NCBI RefSeq assembly: GCF_003856525.1 | Contig: NZ_RJVQ01000010.1 | Span: 1 to 64,000, forward strand | DNA length: 64,000 nucleotides | Source: Vibrio viridaestus | GTDB taxonomy: Bacteria; Pseudomonadota; Gammaproteobacteria; Enterobacterales; Vibrionaceae | Reading direction: 5' to 3' | Part shown: piece by piece, positions 55,946 through 64,000 of the stretch | How positions within the stretch are numbered: position 1 is the first letter of the stretch | How the letters are laid out: each line of letters begins with the position of its first letter | Notes under the pieces: generated by a model | What the model was told of the DNA's origin: nothing | Database searches by the model: none | The model's input: the letters and a program-made list of their open reading frames with translations, nothing else | Translations under genes and position numbers: made by a program

Positions 55946-56824
55946 TTAACTACAGTATTTATCTAGGTTATTTAGTGCTTCTAGCCAATCACTCGCTCTA
56001 ACTTTAAATTGTTCTTCGATTTTGCTAGTTGAAAGACGTGAGTTGGCAGGGCGTTTTGCCGGCGTTGGATACATATCGGTCGTGATTGGAGATAGTTTAG
56101 GGATGGTCTCTAACAGCCCCTTTTCACATGCAACCTCAAAAATCTTGCTCGCAAAATCAAACCAGCTCACATGAGGAAGCCCTGAATAGTGATACACGCC
56201 AAACTCTACAGCTTCACCCGATACTATTTTTTCTGCCACAGTGATAAGTGTCGCAGCGATATCACCTGCATAGGTTGGTCCGCCAAATTGATCAGCAACG
56301 ATACCTAACGAATCTCTTTGAGATCCGAGCCTAAGCATCGTTTTCACAAAGTTGTTACCGTGCTCACCAAAAACCCATGCCGTACGCATAATAATATGGC
56401 GTTTACAATTCTCAGCTACCGCTACTTCACCGGCTAGCTTACTTGCCCCGTAAACCCCCTGAGGCTCGGTACTATCAGACTCCTGATATATTCCTCCAGC
56501 ATCGCCAGAAAAAACATAATCAGTAGATATATGCAAAATCGCCGCATCTACGGATGCTGCGGCTTGAGCAAGATACTTTGGACCATCACGGTTAATAGCG
56601 TATGCTAAGCTATCCTCATCTTCCGCTTTATCAACTGCAGTATACGCAGCAGCGTTGATGATAATATCGGGCCTAAATGACATAACTTTAGACATAACTA
56701 GCTCTTGGTCTGATATATCTAACGTTTTACGATCCAAAGCTAATACGTCAATTTCTTTGGCTAAGGCTTGCTCTACGAGACAGTGTCCAACCTGGCCATT
56801 GCTGCCTGTAATTAGTACTTTCAT
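55946..56824 (-). CDS. rmlD: dTDP-4-dehydrorhamnose reductase
   Basis: RmlD makes the final reduction to dTDP-L-rhamnose. The 292-residue protein has the Rossmann motif ITGSNGQVGHCL, ISTDYVFSGD, and catalytic YGASKLAGE near residue 128, as in RmlD of enterobacteria. It follows rmlA by four bases and precedes rmlC by 13, so all are co-transcribed. Confidence 0.96.
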   Translation of the reverse strand: MKVLITGSNGQVGHCLVEQALAKEIDVLALDRKTLDISDQELVMSKVMSFRPDIIINAAAYTAVDKAEDEDSLAYAINRDGPKYLAQAAASVDAAILHISTDYVFSGDAGGIYQESDSTEPQGVYGASKLAGEVAVAENCKRHIIMRTAWVFGEHGNNFVKTMLRLGSQRDSLGIVADQFGGPTYAGDIAATLITVAEKIVSGEAVEFGVYHYSGLPHVSWFDFASKIFEVACEKGLLETIPKLSPITTDMYPTPAKRPANSRLSTSKIEEQFKVRASDWLEALNNLDKYCS

Positions 56825-56828
56825 CCGA

Positions 56829-57716
56829 TTACAAACCTTTTCTACTTTGTGATTCAGTAATGAGTCTCACTAAATACTGGCCATAGTCGTTTTTCATCAT
56901 TGGCTTAGCGAGCTCTAATACATCTTCATCACTTAGCCAACCACTACGCCATGATATTTCTTCTAGACAAGCCACTTTAAGACCTTGGACATGCTCAACG
57001 GTTTGAACAAAAGATGATGCCTCATGAAGGCTTTCGTGAGTGCCTGTATCTAGCCAAGCAAATCCTCGCCCAAAGAGCTCAACATTCAGAGATCCATCAC
57101 AGAGGTACATTTCATTGAGTGTGGTAATCTCTAACTCACCACGAACAGATGGTTTCACTTGTTTAGCGAACTCAACGACACGATTATCATAAAAATATAA
57201 TCCGGTTACGGCATAGTTCGATTTTGGAACCTCTGGCTTTTCCTCTATTGATATAGCCCGCATCTGCTCATCAAACTCGACAACACCAAAGCGCTCTGGA
57301 TCTTTAACCTGATAGCCAAACACTGTTGCGCCAACCTCTCTTGAGGCTGCACTTTTTAATAGACCGGTAAAATGCTGACCATAAAAAATATTATCGCCTA
57401 AAACCAGACAAACAGAATCGTCACCAATAAACTCTTCTCCAATCAGAAAAGCCTGCGCCAAGCCATCTGGACTGGGTTGTATCGCGTACTCAATGTTAAT
57501 ACCGAACATTGAGCCATCACCAAGCAACCGTTGAAATGCACTGTTATCATCAGGCGTCGTTATGATTAATACATCTTTGATACCCGCGAGCATCAGTGTA
57601 GATAACGGATAATAGATCATTGGCTTGTTGTAGATAGGAACAAGCTGTTTCGATATCCCCCGAGTTAAAGGGTACAAGCGCGTTCCCGATCCCCCAGCTA
57701 AAATAATCCCTTTCAT
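56829..57716 (-). CDS. rmlA: glucose-1-phosphate thymidylyltransferase
   Basis: RmlA joins dTTP and glucose-1-phosphate to give dTDP-glucose, the entry point of rhamnose synthesis. The 295-residue protein has [46 protein letters not shown] and the later [10 protein letters not shown]. The start at 57716, one base past the rmlB stop, has GGAG upstream and matches the family start; a frame five codons longer is not needed. Confidence 0.97.
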   Translation of the reverse strand: MKGIILAGGSGTRLYPLTRGISKQLVPIYNKPMIYYPLSTLMLAGIKDVLIITTPDDNSAFQRLLGDGSMFGINIEYAIQPSPDGLAQAFLIGEEFIGDDSVCLVLGDNIFYGQHFTGLLKSAASREVGATVFGYQVKDPERFGVVEFDEQMRAISIEEKPEVPKSNYAVTGLYFYDNRVVEFAKQVKPSVRGELEITTLNEMYLCDGSLNVELFGRGFAWLDTGTHESLHEASSFVQTVEHVQGLKVACLEEISWRSGWLSDEDVLELAKPMMKNDYGQYLVRLITESQSRKGL

Positions 57717-57717
57717 G

Positions 57718-58782
57718 TCATTCTCCAGCACCTAAACGTTCACGAGAATAAGAACCATCTAGTACTCGACTCCACCATTTCTTGTTGCTCAAGTACCATT
57801 CGACTGTTTTGCGAATACCACTTTCAAAGGTTTCTTCCGGTTTCCATCCTAACTCAGTCGCTATCTTGCTCGCATCAATAGCATAACGAACATCGTGCCC
57901 AGGACGATCTTTGACATAAGTGATCAAGTCTTTATATTCACTTACTCCTGCAGGTTTATTGGGAACTAACTCTTCCAATAAGCTACAGATTGTTTTCACT
58001 ACCTCAATATTAGCTTTTTCGTTATGACCGCCAATATTGTAGGTTTCACCAACAACGCCTTCAGTAACCACTTTATATAAAGCTCGTGCGTGATCTTCTA
58101 CAAATAACCAATCACGAATTTGCATTCCATCACCATAAACCGGTAATGGCTTTCCATCCAATGCATTTAATATCATCAACGGAATGAGTTTTTCCGGGAA
58201 GTGAAATGGACCGTAATTGTTTGAGCAATTGGTCACAATGGTTGGCAGTCCGAACGTACGTGTCCAAGCTCGCACTAGGTGATCACTTGAAGCTTTAGAT
58301 GCCGAGTATGGACTTGAAGGAGAATAAGGGGTTGTTTCGGTAAAGAGATCATCTGTACCTTCTAAATCACCGTATACCTCGTCTGTCGAGATATGATGGA
58401 AGCGAAACTGCATTTGTTCTTTTTCCTCAAGAGCAGTCCAATACGCTCTTGCGGACTCTAATATCGTGTAAGTACCAATGATATTGGTTTCGATAAAATC
58501 TTTTGGACCATCAATTGAACGGTCAACGTGACTTTCAGCAGCCAGATGCATCACTAAGTCAGGCTTGTGCTGATTGAATACGCGATCTAATTCAGAGCGA
58601 TCACAAATATCAACTGGCTCAAACGCGTATCTTTCATTACCAGAGATCGAGTCTAGTGACTCCAGGTTACCTGCGTAGGTAAGCTTATCAACATTGACTA
58701 CTGAATCATTTGTATTTTCAATAATATGCCTAACTACTGCCGAACCAATAAAGCCCGCTCCGCCTGTCACCAGTATTTTCAT
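57718..58782 (-). CDS. rmlB: dTDP-glucose 4,6-dehydratase
   Basis: RmlB dehydrates dTDP-glucose to the 4-keto-6-deoxy sugar. The 354-residue SDR protein has [36 protein letters not shown] and catalytic [12 protein letters not shown] near residue 160. It is the first gene of the leftward polysaccharide operon and stands about 90 bases after a predicted transcription start, behind the ops element. Confidence 0.97.
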   Translation of the reverse strand: MKILVTGGAGFIGSAVVRHIIENTNDSVVNVDKLTYAGNLESLDSISGNERYAFEPVDICDRSELDRVFNQHKPDLVMHLAAESHVDRSIDGPKDFIETNIIGTYTILESARAYWTALEEKEQMQFRFHHISTDEVYGDLEGTDDLFTETTPYSPSSPYSASKASSDHLVRAWTRTFGLPTIVTNCSNNYGPFHFPEKLIPLMILNALDGKPLPVYGDGMQIRDWLFVEDHARALYKVVTEGVVGETYNIGGHNEKANIEVVKTICSLLEELVPNKPAGVSEYKDLITYVKDRPGHDVRYAIDASKIATELGWKPEETFESGIRKTVEWYLSNKKWWSRVLDGSYSRERLGAGE

Positions 58783-58828
58783 CGATTTACTTCCTTCTGT
58801 TTCTGGCTTAAATTCATACTCAGCATGA

Positions 58829-58839
58829 ACGCTACCGCC
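58829..58839 (-). promoter_or_regulatory. ops element (RfaH recruitment site) in a JUMPstart-like leader
   Basis: On the minus strand GGCGGTAGCGT reads as the exact ops core (GGCGGTAGNNT) that pauses RNA polymerase and loads RfaH. It sits 47 bases before rmlB, in the leader of the polysaccharide operon. RfaH would allow the long, AT-rich operon to be read through without Rho termination. Confidence 0.9.
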
Positions 58840-58876
58840 CTTAGGTTACGCATCTAAATTACGAATTAGCTTACAA

Positions 58877-58912
58877 ATTGTAGTAGCTTGAGCAAATTTA
58901 TCGAAAATACTA
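58877..58912 (-). promoter_or_regulatory. candidate promoter of the rmlB operon
   Basis: On the minus strand a -10 TACAAT (58877-58882) lies about 40 bases before the ops element, giving a start near 58870. A -35 at 17-base spacing (TTCGAT) is weak. The region 58850-59032 separates divergent rmlB and hldD and should hold promoters for both. Confidence 0.35.
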
Positions 58913-58966
58913 CCTCAAACGATTTCAAGACGCGAGGTTAACCTTTTCTTAACCCATATTTTGTGA

Positions 58967-58994
58967 TTACAGATCAAGGGTAAATGGCTATAAT
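58967..58994 (+). promoter_or_regulatory. hldD promoter
   Basis: A perfect -10 TATAAT (58989-58994) precedes hldD with the start expected near 59001, about 30 bases before the ATG. The -35 is weak (TTACAG at 58967-58972, 16-base spacer), and a nearby TG upstream of the -10 may help. Confidence 0.55.
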
Positions 58995-59032
58995 ATAAAC
59001 CATATTTTCAAACAGATTACGGAATAACCATT

Positions 59033-59974
59033 ATGATCATCGTAACTGGCGGTGCTGGCATGATTGGCAGCAACATCGTAAAAGCTCTTAATGAACGCGG
59101 AATTCAGGACATTTTAGTCGTCGACCACTTAAAAAATGGCCGAAAATTTAAAAACCTTGTCGATCTTCAAATCGCTGATTATATGGATCGCGATGACTTT
59201 CTGACTCAAATTATGGCTGGTGACGATTTCGGTCCAATTGAAGCGGTATTTCACGAAGGTGCTTGCTCAGCAACGACAGAGTGGGATGGCAAATATATGA
59301 TGCTCAATAACTATGAGTATTCAAAAGAATTGCTGCATTACTGTTTAGATCGAGAAATTCCATTTCTTTACGCTTCCTCAGCAGCGACTTACGGCGACAC
59401 AAAAACATTCGTGGAAGAGCCAGAGTTTGAAGGGGCATTAAATGTCTACGGCTACTCCAAGCAGCAGTTCGATAACTATGTAAGACGTCTATGGCAAGAT
59501 GCCGACGAGCATAATGAAAAACTGTCCCAAATTACTGGATTTCGTTACTTCAATGTTTATGGTCCTCGAGAGAATCACAAAGGCTCAATGGCCTCAGTGG
59601 CTTTCCACCTCAATAATCAAATGAATGCAGGTGAAAACCCTAAGTTGTTTGAAGGCAGTGAACACTTTATTCGCGACTTTGTTTATGTCGGTGATGTTTG
59701 TCAGGTCAATCTGTGGTTCTTAGACAACGGAGTGTCTGGTATTTTTAACTGTGGAACAGGAAACGCAGAGTCTTTTGAAGAAGTGGCCAAAGCTGTAATT
59801 ACTCACCACGGGAAAGGACAAATTGAAACGATTCCATTCCCTGAGCATTTAAAGGGCGCATATCAAGAGTTTACCCAAGCCGATTTAACCAAGTTACGAG
59901 CCGCAGGATGTGATATTGAGTTCAAAACTGTTGCACAAGGTGTCTCAGAATATTTACACATTATAAATAAATAG
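59033..59974 (+). CDS. hldD: ADP-L-glycero-D-manno-heptose 6-epimerase
   Basis: HldD makes ADP-L-glycero-beta-D-manno-heptose for the lipopolysaccharide inner core. The 313-residue SDR protein has [26 protein letters not shown], the catalytic YGYSK near residue 139 and [17 protein letters not shown], all specific for HldD (RfaD). It is divergent from the rmlB operon and followed by a terminator. waaF downstream uses its product. Confidence 0.97.
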   Translation: MIIVTGGAGMIGSNIVKALNERGIQDILVVDHLKNGRKFKNLVDLQIADYMDRDDFLTQIMAGDDFGPIEAVFHEGACSATTEWDGKYMMLNNYEYSKELLHYCLDREIPFLYASSAATYGDTKTFVEEPEFEGALNVYGYSKQQFDNYVRRLWQDADEHNEKLSQITGFRYFNVYGPRENHKGSMASVAFHLNNQMNAGENPKLFEGSEHFIRDFVYVGDVCQVNLWFLDNGVSGIFNCGTGNAESFEEVAKAVITHHGKGQIETIPFPEHLKGAYQEFTQADLTKLRAAGCDIEFKTVAQGVSEYLHIINK

Positions 59975-60007
59975 CGTTTCGTCACATTTTCTACTTTTCT
60001 TATCTCG

Positions 60008-60040
60008 TAAGACACTCATACTAGGAGTGTCTTATTTTTA
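60008..60040 (+). terminator. intrinsic terminator after hldD
   Basis: TAAGACACTC (60008-60017) pairs with GAGTGTCTTA (60025-60034) around a 7-base loop and is followed by TTTTTA. It separates hldD from ugd. Confidence 0.9.
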
Positions 60041-60073
60041 ATAATCATGATTACAGTTGGTAGTGAGGTAGAT

Positions 60074-61240
60074 ATGAAGATTGCGGTAGCAGGGACAGGT
60101 TACGTCGGTCTATCCAATGCGATGCTTTTAGCTCAGCACAATAAAGTTGTTGCACTTGATCTAATCGAAGAGAAAGTCAACATGCTTAATAATAAGAAGT
60201 CCCCTATTGTTGATAAAGAAATCGAACAGTTTTTAAATGAAAAAAACCTCGATTTTAAAGCGACTTTAGATAAAGAAGAAGCTTATGTGGATGCGGAGTT
60301 TGTCATCATTGCAACACCTACCGATTATGACCCACATACAAACTACTTTAATACGTCTTCTGTTGAAGCGGTTATCAAGGATGTAATGGCGATTAATCCC
60401 AATGCAGTGATGATCATCAAGTCAACCATTCCTGTAGGGTATACTCAGACCCTAAAAGAAGAGCTTGGATGTGAAAATTTAATCTTTTCACCGGAGTTTC
60501 TTCGTGAAGGTAAAGCGCTCTACGATAACCTTTATCCATCTCGTATTATTGTCGGCGAACAAAGTGAACGAGCTGAAACGTTTGCCAACCTACTTGTCGA
60601 AGGTGCACAGAAAAAAGATATTGAAGTTCTCTTCACGAACTCTACCGAAGCTGAAGCGGTAAAACTGTTCTCAAACACTTATCTTGCCATGCGCGTTGCG
60701 TATTTTAATGAACTTGACTCCTATGCAGAGGCGTATGGCTTGAATTCAAAACAAATCATTCAGGGCGTTTGTCTGGATCCTCGTATTGGTGGTCACTACA
60801 ATAACCCATCATTCGGTTATGGTGGCTATTGTTTACCTAAAGATACTAAGCAACTTTTGGCTAACTACGATCAAGTACCGAATAACATTATTGCTGCAAT
60901 TGTTGATGCGAATAGAACAAGAAAGGATTTTGTTGCTGAAAGTATTTTGAAAAAACAACCTAAGACGGTTGGTATTTATCGCCTCATAATGAAAGCTGGT
61001 TCAGATAACTTCCGCGCATCTTCGATTCAGGGGATCATGAAGCGATTAAAAGCAAAAGGTATTGAAGTCGTAGTTTATGAACCAGTACTGAAAGAAGATC
61101 TCTTCTTCAACTCAAGAGTGATAAGAGACTTGGAAGAATTCAAATCGATTTCTGACGTAATCGTTTCAAACCGTATGTCAGACATTCTGTCGGATGTAGC
61201 AGATAAGGTGTATACACGAGATCTGTTTGGCTCTGACTAA
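60074..61240 (+). CDS. ugd: UDP-glucose 6-dehydrogenase
   Basis: Ugd oxidises UDP-glucose to UDP-glucuronate with two NAD. The 388-residue protein has [42 protein letters not shown], and GGYCLPKDT with the catalytic cysteine near residue 251. Start at 60074 has GAGG upstream; nine extra upstream codons are not conserved. UDP-glucuronate or derivatives could serve lipid A, core or capsule. It has its own terminator, so it is a single-gene unit between hldD and the core glycosyltransferases. Confidence 0.95.
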   Translation: MKIAVAGTGYVGLSNAMLLAQHNKVVALDLIEEKVNMLNNKKSPIVDKEIEQFLNEKNLDFKATLDKEEAYVDAEFVIIATPTDYDPHTNYFNTSSVEAVIKDVMAINPNAVMIIKSTIPVGYTQTLKEELGCENLIFSPEFLREGKALYDNLYPSRIIVGEQSERAETFANLLVEGAQKKDIEVLFTNSTEAEAVKLFSNTYLAMRVAYFNELDSYAEAYGLNSKQIIQGVCLDPRIGGHYNNPSFGYGGYCLPKDTKQLLANYDQVPNNIIAAIVDANRTRKDFVAESILKKQPKTVGIYRLIMKAGSDNFRASSIQGIMKRLKAKGIEVVVYEPVLKEDLFFNSRVIRDLEEFKSISDVIVSNRMSDILSDVADKVYTRDLFGSD

Positions 61241-61270
61241 TACATCTCGCGTCATAACAACACACTATAC

Positions 61271-61300
61271 AGAAGGAGCCATTAGGCTCCTTCTTCTTAT
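61271..61300 (+). terminator. intrinsic terminator after ugd
   Basis: AGAAGGAGCC (61271-61280) pairs with GGCTCCTTCT (61285-61294) around the loop ATTA, followed by TCTTATTT. It lies 30 bases after the ugd stop. Confidence 0.85.
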
Positions 61301-61361
61301 TTGCCAATAACAACGGTAGTATATAGGGACAAAACTCACAGGATCACAGTGCGTATAAATC

Positions 61362-62486
61362 GTGTCTAAATTCGTTGTACTTCATATATGCCTCTCGAAA
61401 GGTTGGGGGGGATTAGAAATGTATCCCATCCGCACAGGAAAATGGCTGCAAGAGCAAAATTGTAGTGTTTTAGGATTAGCTATTGAAGGTACTCCTACTC
61501 ACACTGGAATGTGTGATGCTGGTTTTGAGACTTTTAATACAAAAAGTAAGGGAAGACTAATCAGTCGACAGTTGCCGGCGCTAATCAAATGGATTAAAAA
61601 GAAAAGAGTGAATATCATTCACTGTCACAAGTCTGGTGACCTGTTAATCGCCGCATTACTCAAGAGCTTTGTTCCAACAGTTCGCGTTATTTTCACCGAG
61701 CACATGGGTGTAAAAAGACCCAAAAAAGATATCTACCATCGTTGGGTTTACCATCATATTGAACAGGTACTATCAATCAGTAATGAAACCTATAAGCGAA
61801 ATATTGAGGCTTTACCCGTACCAAAAGAAAAGGTAGAACGGCTCTGGCTTGGCACTCCTATTCCAGACCTTATTCAATCCAAGCAATATCTCAGCGACAT
61901 AAAGACAATATACAATGTCCCTCTAGATAAGAGAGTAATAGGTATTGTTGGTCGTATATCTCCAGGGAAAGGCCATCTCGAGTTGATCAAAGCATTTCAG
62001 GTTGTTCATGACAGAATCCCGAATACCCGACTTCTAATCGTAGGCGGTTTAAACGAAGAGCAAGGTGCTGATTTAGACTATTTAGACAGTGTGCAAAAAG
62101 AAATCGCTCAACGTTCACTGCAACAACACGTTATTTTTACAGGTTTTAGTAATGACGTTCACGCTCTTTATTCAATAATGGATGTGGTGTGTCTTCCATA
62201 CGCAAATGAAGCATTTGGATTAACAGCTATTGAAGCCATGTCAGCTGGACGTCCTATCGCTGCATCCAATACTGGAGCTCTACCTGAAATTATCGACACC
62301 TCTGGACTACATTTTGACCCAACCGTTCCTTCAGATATCGCCTCTAAGCTCATTTCAATTTTGCAGGATACCGAATTAGCAACACAATTAGGTTCATCTG
62401 CTAGAAAAAGAGCTGAGGAGGAGTTTTCCGTAACGACTCACATAACAAAACTACTGAAATATTATGCGAATAGTACAAAAAACTAA
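61362..62486 (+). CDS. GT4-family glycosyltransferase, likely LPS core
   Basis: The 374-residue protein is a GT-B family 4 transferase: N-terminal acceptor domain with SKGWGGLEMYP, then VGRISPGKGHLELIKAF near residue 196 and the EX7E motif in EAFGLTAIEAMSAG near 284. The start codon is GTG; the ribosome site is weak. The place between ugd and waaF suggests lipopolysaccharide core assembly. Donor and acceptor are not known. Confidence 0.87.
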   Translation: MSKFVVLHICLSKGWGGLEMYPIRTGKWLQEQNCSVLGLAIEGTPTHTGMCDAGFETFNTKSKGRLISRQLPALIKWIKKKRVNIIHCHKSGDLLIAALLKSFVPTVRVIFTEHMGVKRPKKDIYHRWVYHHIEQVLSISNETYKRNIEALPVPKEKVERLWLGTPIPDLIQSKQYLSDIKTIYNVPLDKRVIGIVGRISPGKGHLELIKAFQVVHDRIPNTRLLIVGGLNEEQGADLDYLDSVQKEIAQRSLQQHVIFTGFSNDVHALYSIMDVVCLPYANEAFGLTAIEAMSAGRPIAASNTGALPEIIDTSGLHFDPTVPSDIASKLISILQDTELATQLGSSARKRAEEEFSVTTHITKLLKYYANSTKN

Positions 62487-62607
62487 CTTTTTTCTTCTAT
62501 ATTCATAAAGATGAGTACCACATGATAACCATATGTACTTACATCGGTATGTAATGTTACTATTCAGGTCGTCACAATATTAATATCTATTATCATAAGT
62601 TTAGCTA

Positions 62608-63642
62608 ATGAAAATTCTCGTTATTGGACCATCATGGGTCGGTGATATGGTTATGTCACAAAGCCTCTACATCGAGCTGAAAAATCAGTACCCCAATGCT
62701 TCTATCGATGTGCTGGCACCTCGGTGGTGTGGTCCAATTCTGGAAAGAATGCCTCAGGTCGATAATGCATTGGAAATGCCTATAGGTCACGGTGATTTCG
62801 ATTTAATAGGTCGTTGGAGACTAGGTCGAAGCCTAGCGGTAAACCAATATACTCATGCCTATGTTTTACCAAACTCAGCTAAGTCAGCGCTTATTCCTCT
62901 CTTCGCCGGTATACCAAAACGGATTGGTTGGAAGGGAGAAATGCGATTTGGTTTATTAAACGATCTTCGTCCAAACAAACGCATATTTCAGTATATGGTC
63001 GAGCGATATGTTGCTCTGGCTTTCTCCAAAGCTGAAATGAAAGTAAAAACGACATTAGATACCTGTCCACATCCATCTCTCACTGTTTCTAGAGAAAATC
63101 AATCCAAACTTATCAACAAACTGGATCTGAATACCGAAAGAGAAATCATAGGTATATGTCCGGGAGCTGAGTTTGGTCCTTCGAAAAGATGGCCGGATGA
63201 GTACTACGCAGAATTGACAGCCAGCCTAATTAACCAAGGGAAACAGGTTTGGATGTTTGGGTCGACGAAAGATCAAGAGGTTACCAATAAAATTAGGATG
63301 TCTCTACCTGAAGAACAACGTGGCTTTTGCTATAATCTAGCAGGAGAAACGTCGTTAATCGAAGCGATAGATTTACTCGCTATGTGTAAGACTGTGTTTT
63401 GTAATGATTCAGGACTAATGCACATCTCTGCTGCGGTAGGAAGTCAAATAGTGGCGATCTACGGTTCGACATCACCACTGTATACTCCACCATTATCAGA
63501 TAAAGTTGTGATTGTAAGTAAGGAGCTTGAATGCCGCCCTTGCTTCAAGCGAGAATGCCCTTTGGGGCATTTGAAATGTCTTAAAGATCTCTCAGTTTCG
63601 ACCATTATAAACCATTATAACTCTATGGAACAGGATAAATAA
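62608..63642 (+). CDS. waaF: ADP-heptose:LPS heptosyltransferase II
   Basis: WaaF adds the second heptose to the lipopolysaccharide inner core on the cytoplasmic side of the inner membrane. The 344-residue GT9 protein has MKILVIGPSWVGDMVMSQSL at the acceptor site and CPGAEFGPSKRWP with the conserved AEFGPSKRWP block, plus CNDSGLMHISAAVG and RPCFKRECPLGHLKCL, which are typical of WaaF. It depends on the sugar made by the HldE/HldD route. The next gene overlaps its stop (TAATG). Confidence 0.95.
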   Translation: MKILVIGPSWVGDMVMSQSLYIELKNQYPNASIDVLAPRWCGPILERMPQVDNALEMPIGHGDFDLIGRWRLGRSLAVNQYTHAYVLPNSAKSALIPLFAGIPKRIGWKGEMRFGLLNDLRPNKRIFQYMVERYVALAFSKAEMKVKTTLDTCPHPSLTVSRENQSKLINKLDLNTEREIIGICPGAEFGPSKRWPDEYYAELTASLINQGKQVWMFGSTKDQEVTNKIRMSLPEEQRGFCYNLAGETSLIEAIDLLAMCKTVFCNDSGLMHISAAVGSQIVAIYGSTSPLYTPPLSDKVVIVSKELECRPCFKRECPLGHLKCLKDLSVSTIINHYNSMEQDK

Positions 63643-64000
63643 TGTTTTCTGCATCAGTCATAATTGCTTTTTACAATAATATAACAGCATTAGACACTAT
63701 TTTACGTGCTTTGGAGAATCAAAGTAATGCGGGGTTTGAAGTTGTTATCGCTGATGACGGCTCCTGTGTCGACGTTCAACAGTGGGTAGAAAATCGAATA
63801 AAAGAGTCTCATCTTGATATACAACATATTACACAAGAAGATATCGGATTTCGTAAAAATCGAATTCTAAATAAAGCGATATCAATATCACGCTCTGACT
63901 ATTTGATTTTTATCGATGGCGACTGTATCCCACAAAAATACTTTGTTGCCGATCATTTAGAAAATCGCGAGCCCCAAACAATATTAAATGGTCGCAGGGT
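63642..64000 (+). CDS. GT2 glycosyltransferase, 5' part only
   Basis: The gene runs off the window end; about 119 codons are seen from the ATG that overlaps the waaF stop. The protein starts MFSASVIIAFYNN, has VVIADDGS near residue 34, GFRKNRILNKAI, and DGDCIP near 94, a GT-A family 2 pattern like that of enzymes in LPS core loci. Because it is coupled to waaF it is probably an inner- or outer-core transferase. Confidence 0.85.
   Translation, partial: MFSASVIIAFYNNITALDTILRALENQSNAGFEVVIADDGSCVDVQQWVENRIKESHLDIQHITQEDIGFRKNRILNKAISISRSDYLIFIDGDCIPQKYFVADHLENREPQTILNGRR

Noticed and set aside
63601-63620. Tandem 10-base repeat ACCATTATAA
   Set aside because: It lies inside the waaF coding sequence near its end, is only two copies, and the reading frame is not a multiple of the unit, so slippage would break the gene; judged chance.

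Overview
The window looks like a chromosomal segment of a Vibrio or close Vibrionaceae relative. The evidence is the housekeeping gene order (ubiD, rho, trxA, rhlB, gppA, then an SSF-type hybrid kinase, acs, aroQ-accB-accC, prmA, dusB-fis, purH-purD, hupA), the rRNA promoter and leader at the left edge, and protein sequences that match remembered gammaproteobacterial proteins closely. Species cannot be fixed from sequence alone.

Layout. Bases 1-370 hold tandem promoters and the leader of an rRNA operon that runs leftward out of the window. Bases 428-9189 carry fre, a ferredoxin and ubiD, a secreted protein of unknown function, rho and trxA (all minus strand), then rhlB-gppA (plus). Bases 9190-18696 look like an acetate-metabolism neighbourhood: a CrbS-like hybrid sensor kinase, an MFS transporter, a CBS/DUF294 nucleotidyltransferase, a DEDDh exonuclease and acs, with a good CRP-like site upstream of acs. 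Bases 19070-23905 are core metabolism and information genes ending in dusB-fis. A small accessory patch follows at 23.9-25.4 kb (a lone acetyltransferase and the broken remnant of an M20 deacetylase), then nhaA with an enlarged cytoplasmic loop, zntR, purHD, a DUF1481 lipoprotein, hupA, a CNNM/CBS membrane protein, DUF416, a 2-hydroxyacid dehydrogenase, a UDG-like protein and a beta-CASP nuclease.

From 36.6 kb the window turns to sulfate activation and surface polysaccharide. An SLC13 permease is followed by cysD, cysC, a DHH phosphoesterase and cysN, a gene set that can import sulfate, make PAPS and possibly destroy the by-product PAP. Next come a small initiating sugar-phosphate transferase, an SDR reductase and a WbpM-type dehydratase, which together suggest a QuiNAc- or FucNAc-type first sugar. 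A strongly AT-rich, largely translationally coupled leftward operon (58782 down to 46693) carries rmlBADC (dTDP-rhamnose), wzm-wzt (ABC export), a methyltransferase, glycosyltransferases, a HAD phosphatase with a COG5610-like partner, and two P-loop sulfotransferase-like proteins. It starts behind a clear ops/JUMPstart element, so it is probably RfaH-dependent. The right end (59-64 kb) is lipopolysaccharide core and precursor synthesis: hldD, ugd, a GT4 enzyme, waaF and a truncated GT2 gene.

The most interesting reading is that the PAPS-forming cys cluster and the two sulfotransferase-like genes about 6-11 kb away form one functional system. It would make a sulfated, rhamnose-containing, ABC-exported polysaccharide, with a DHH enzyme recycling PAP. 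This is inference from gene content and family knowledge and has not been tested.
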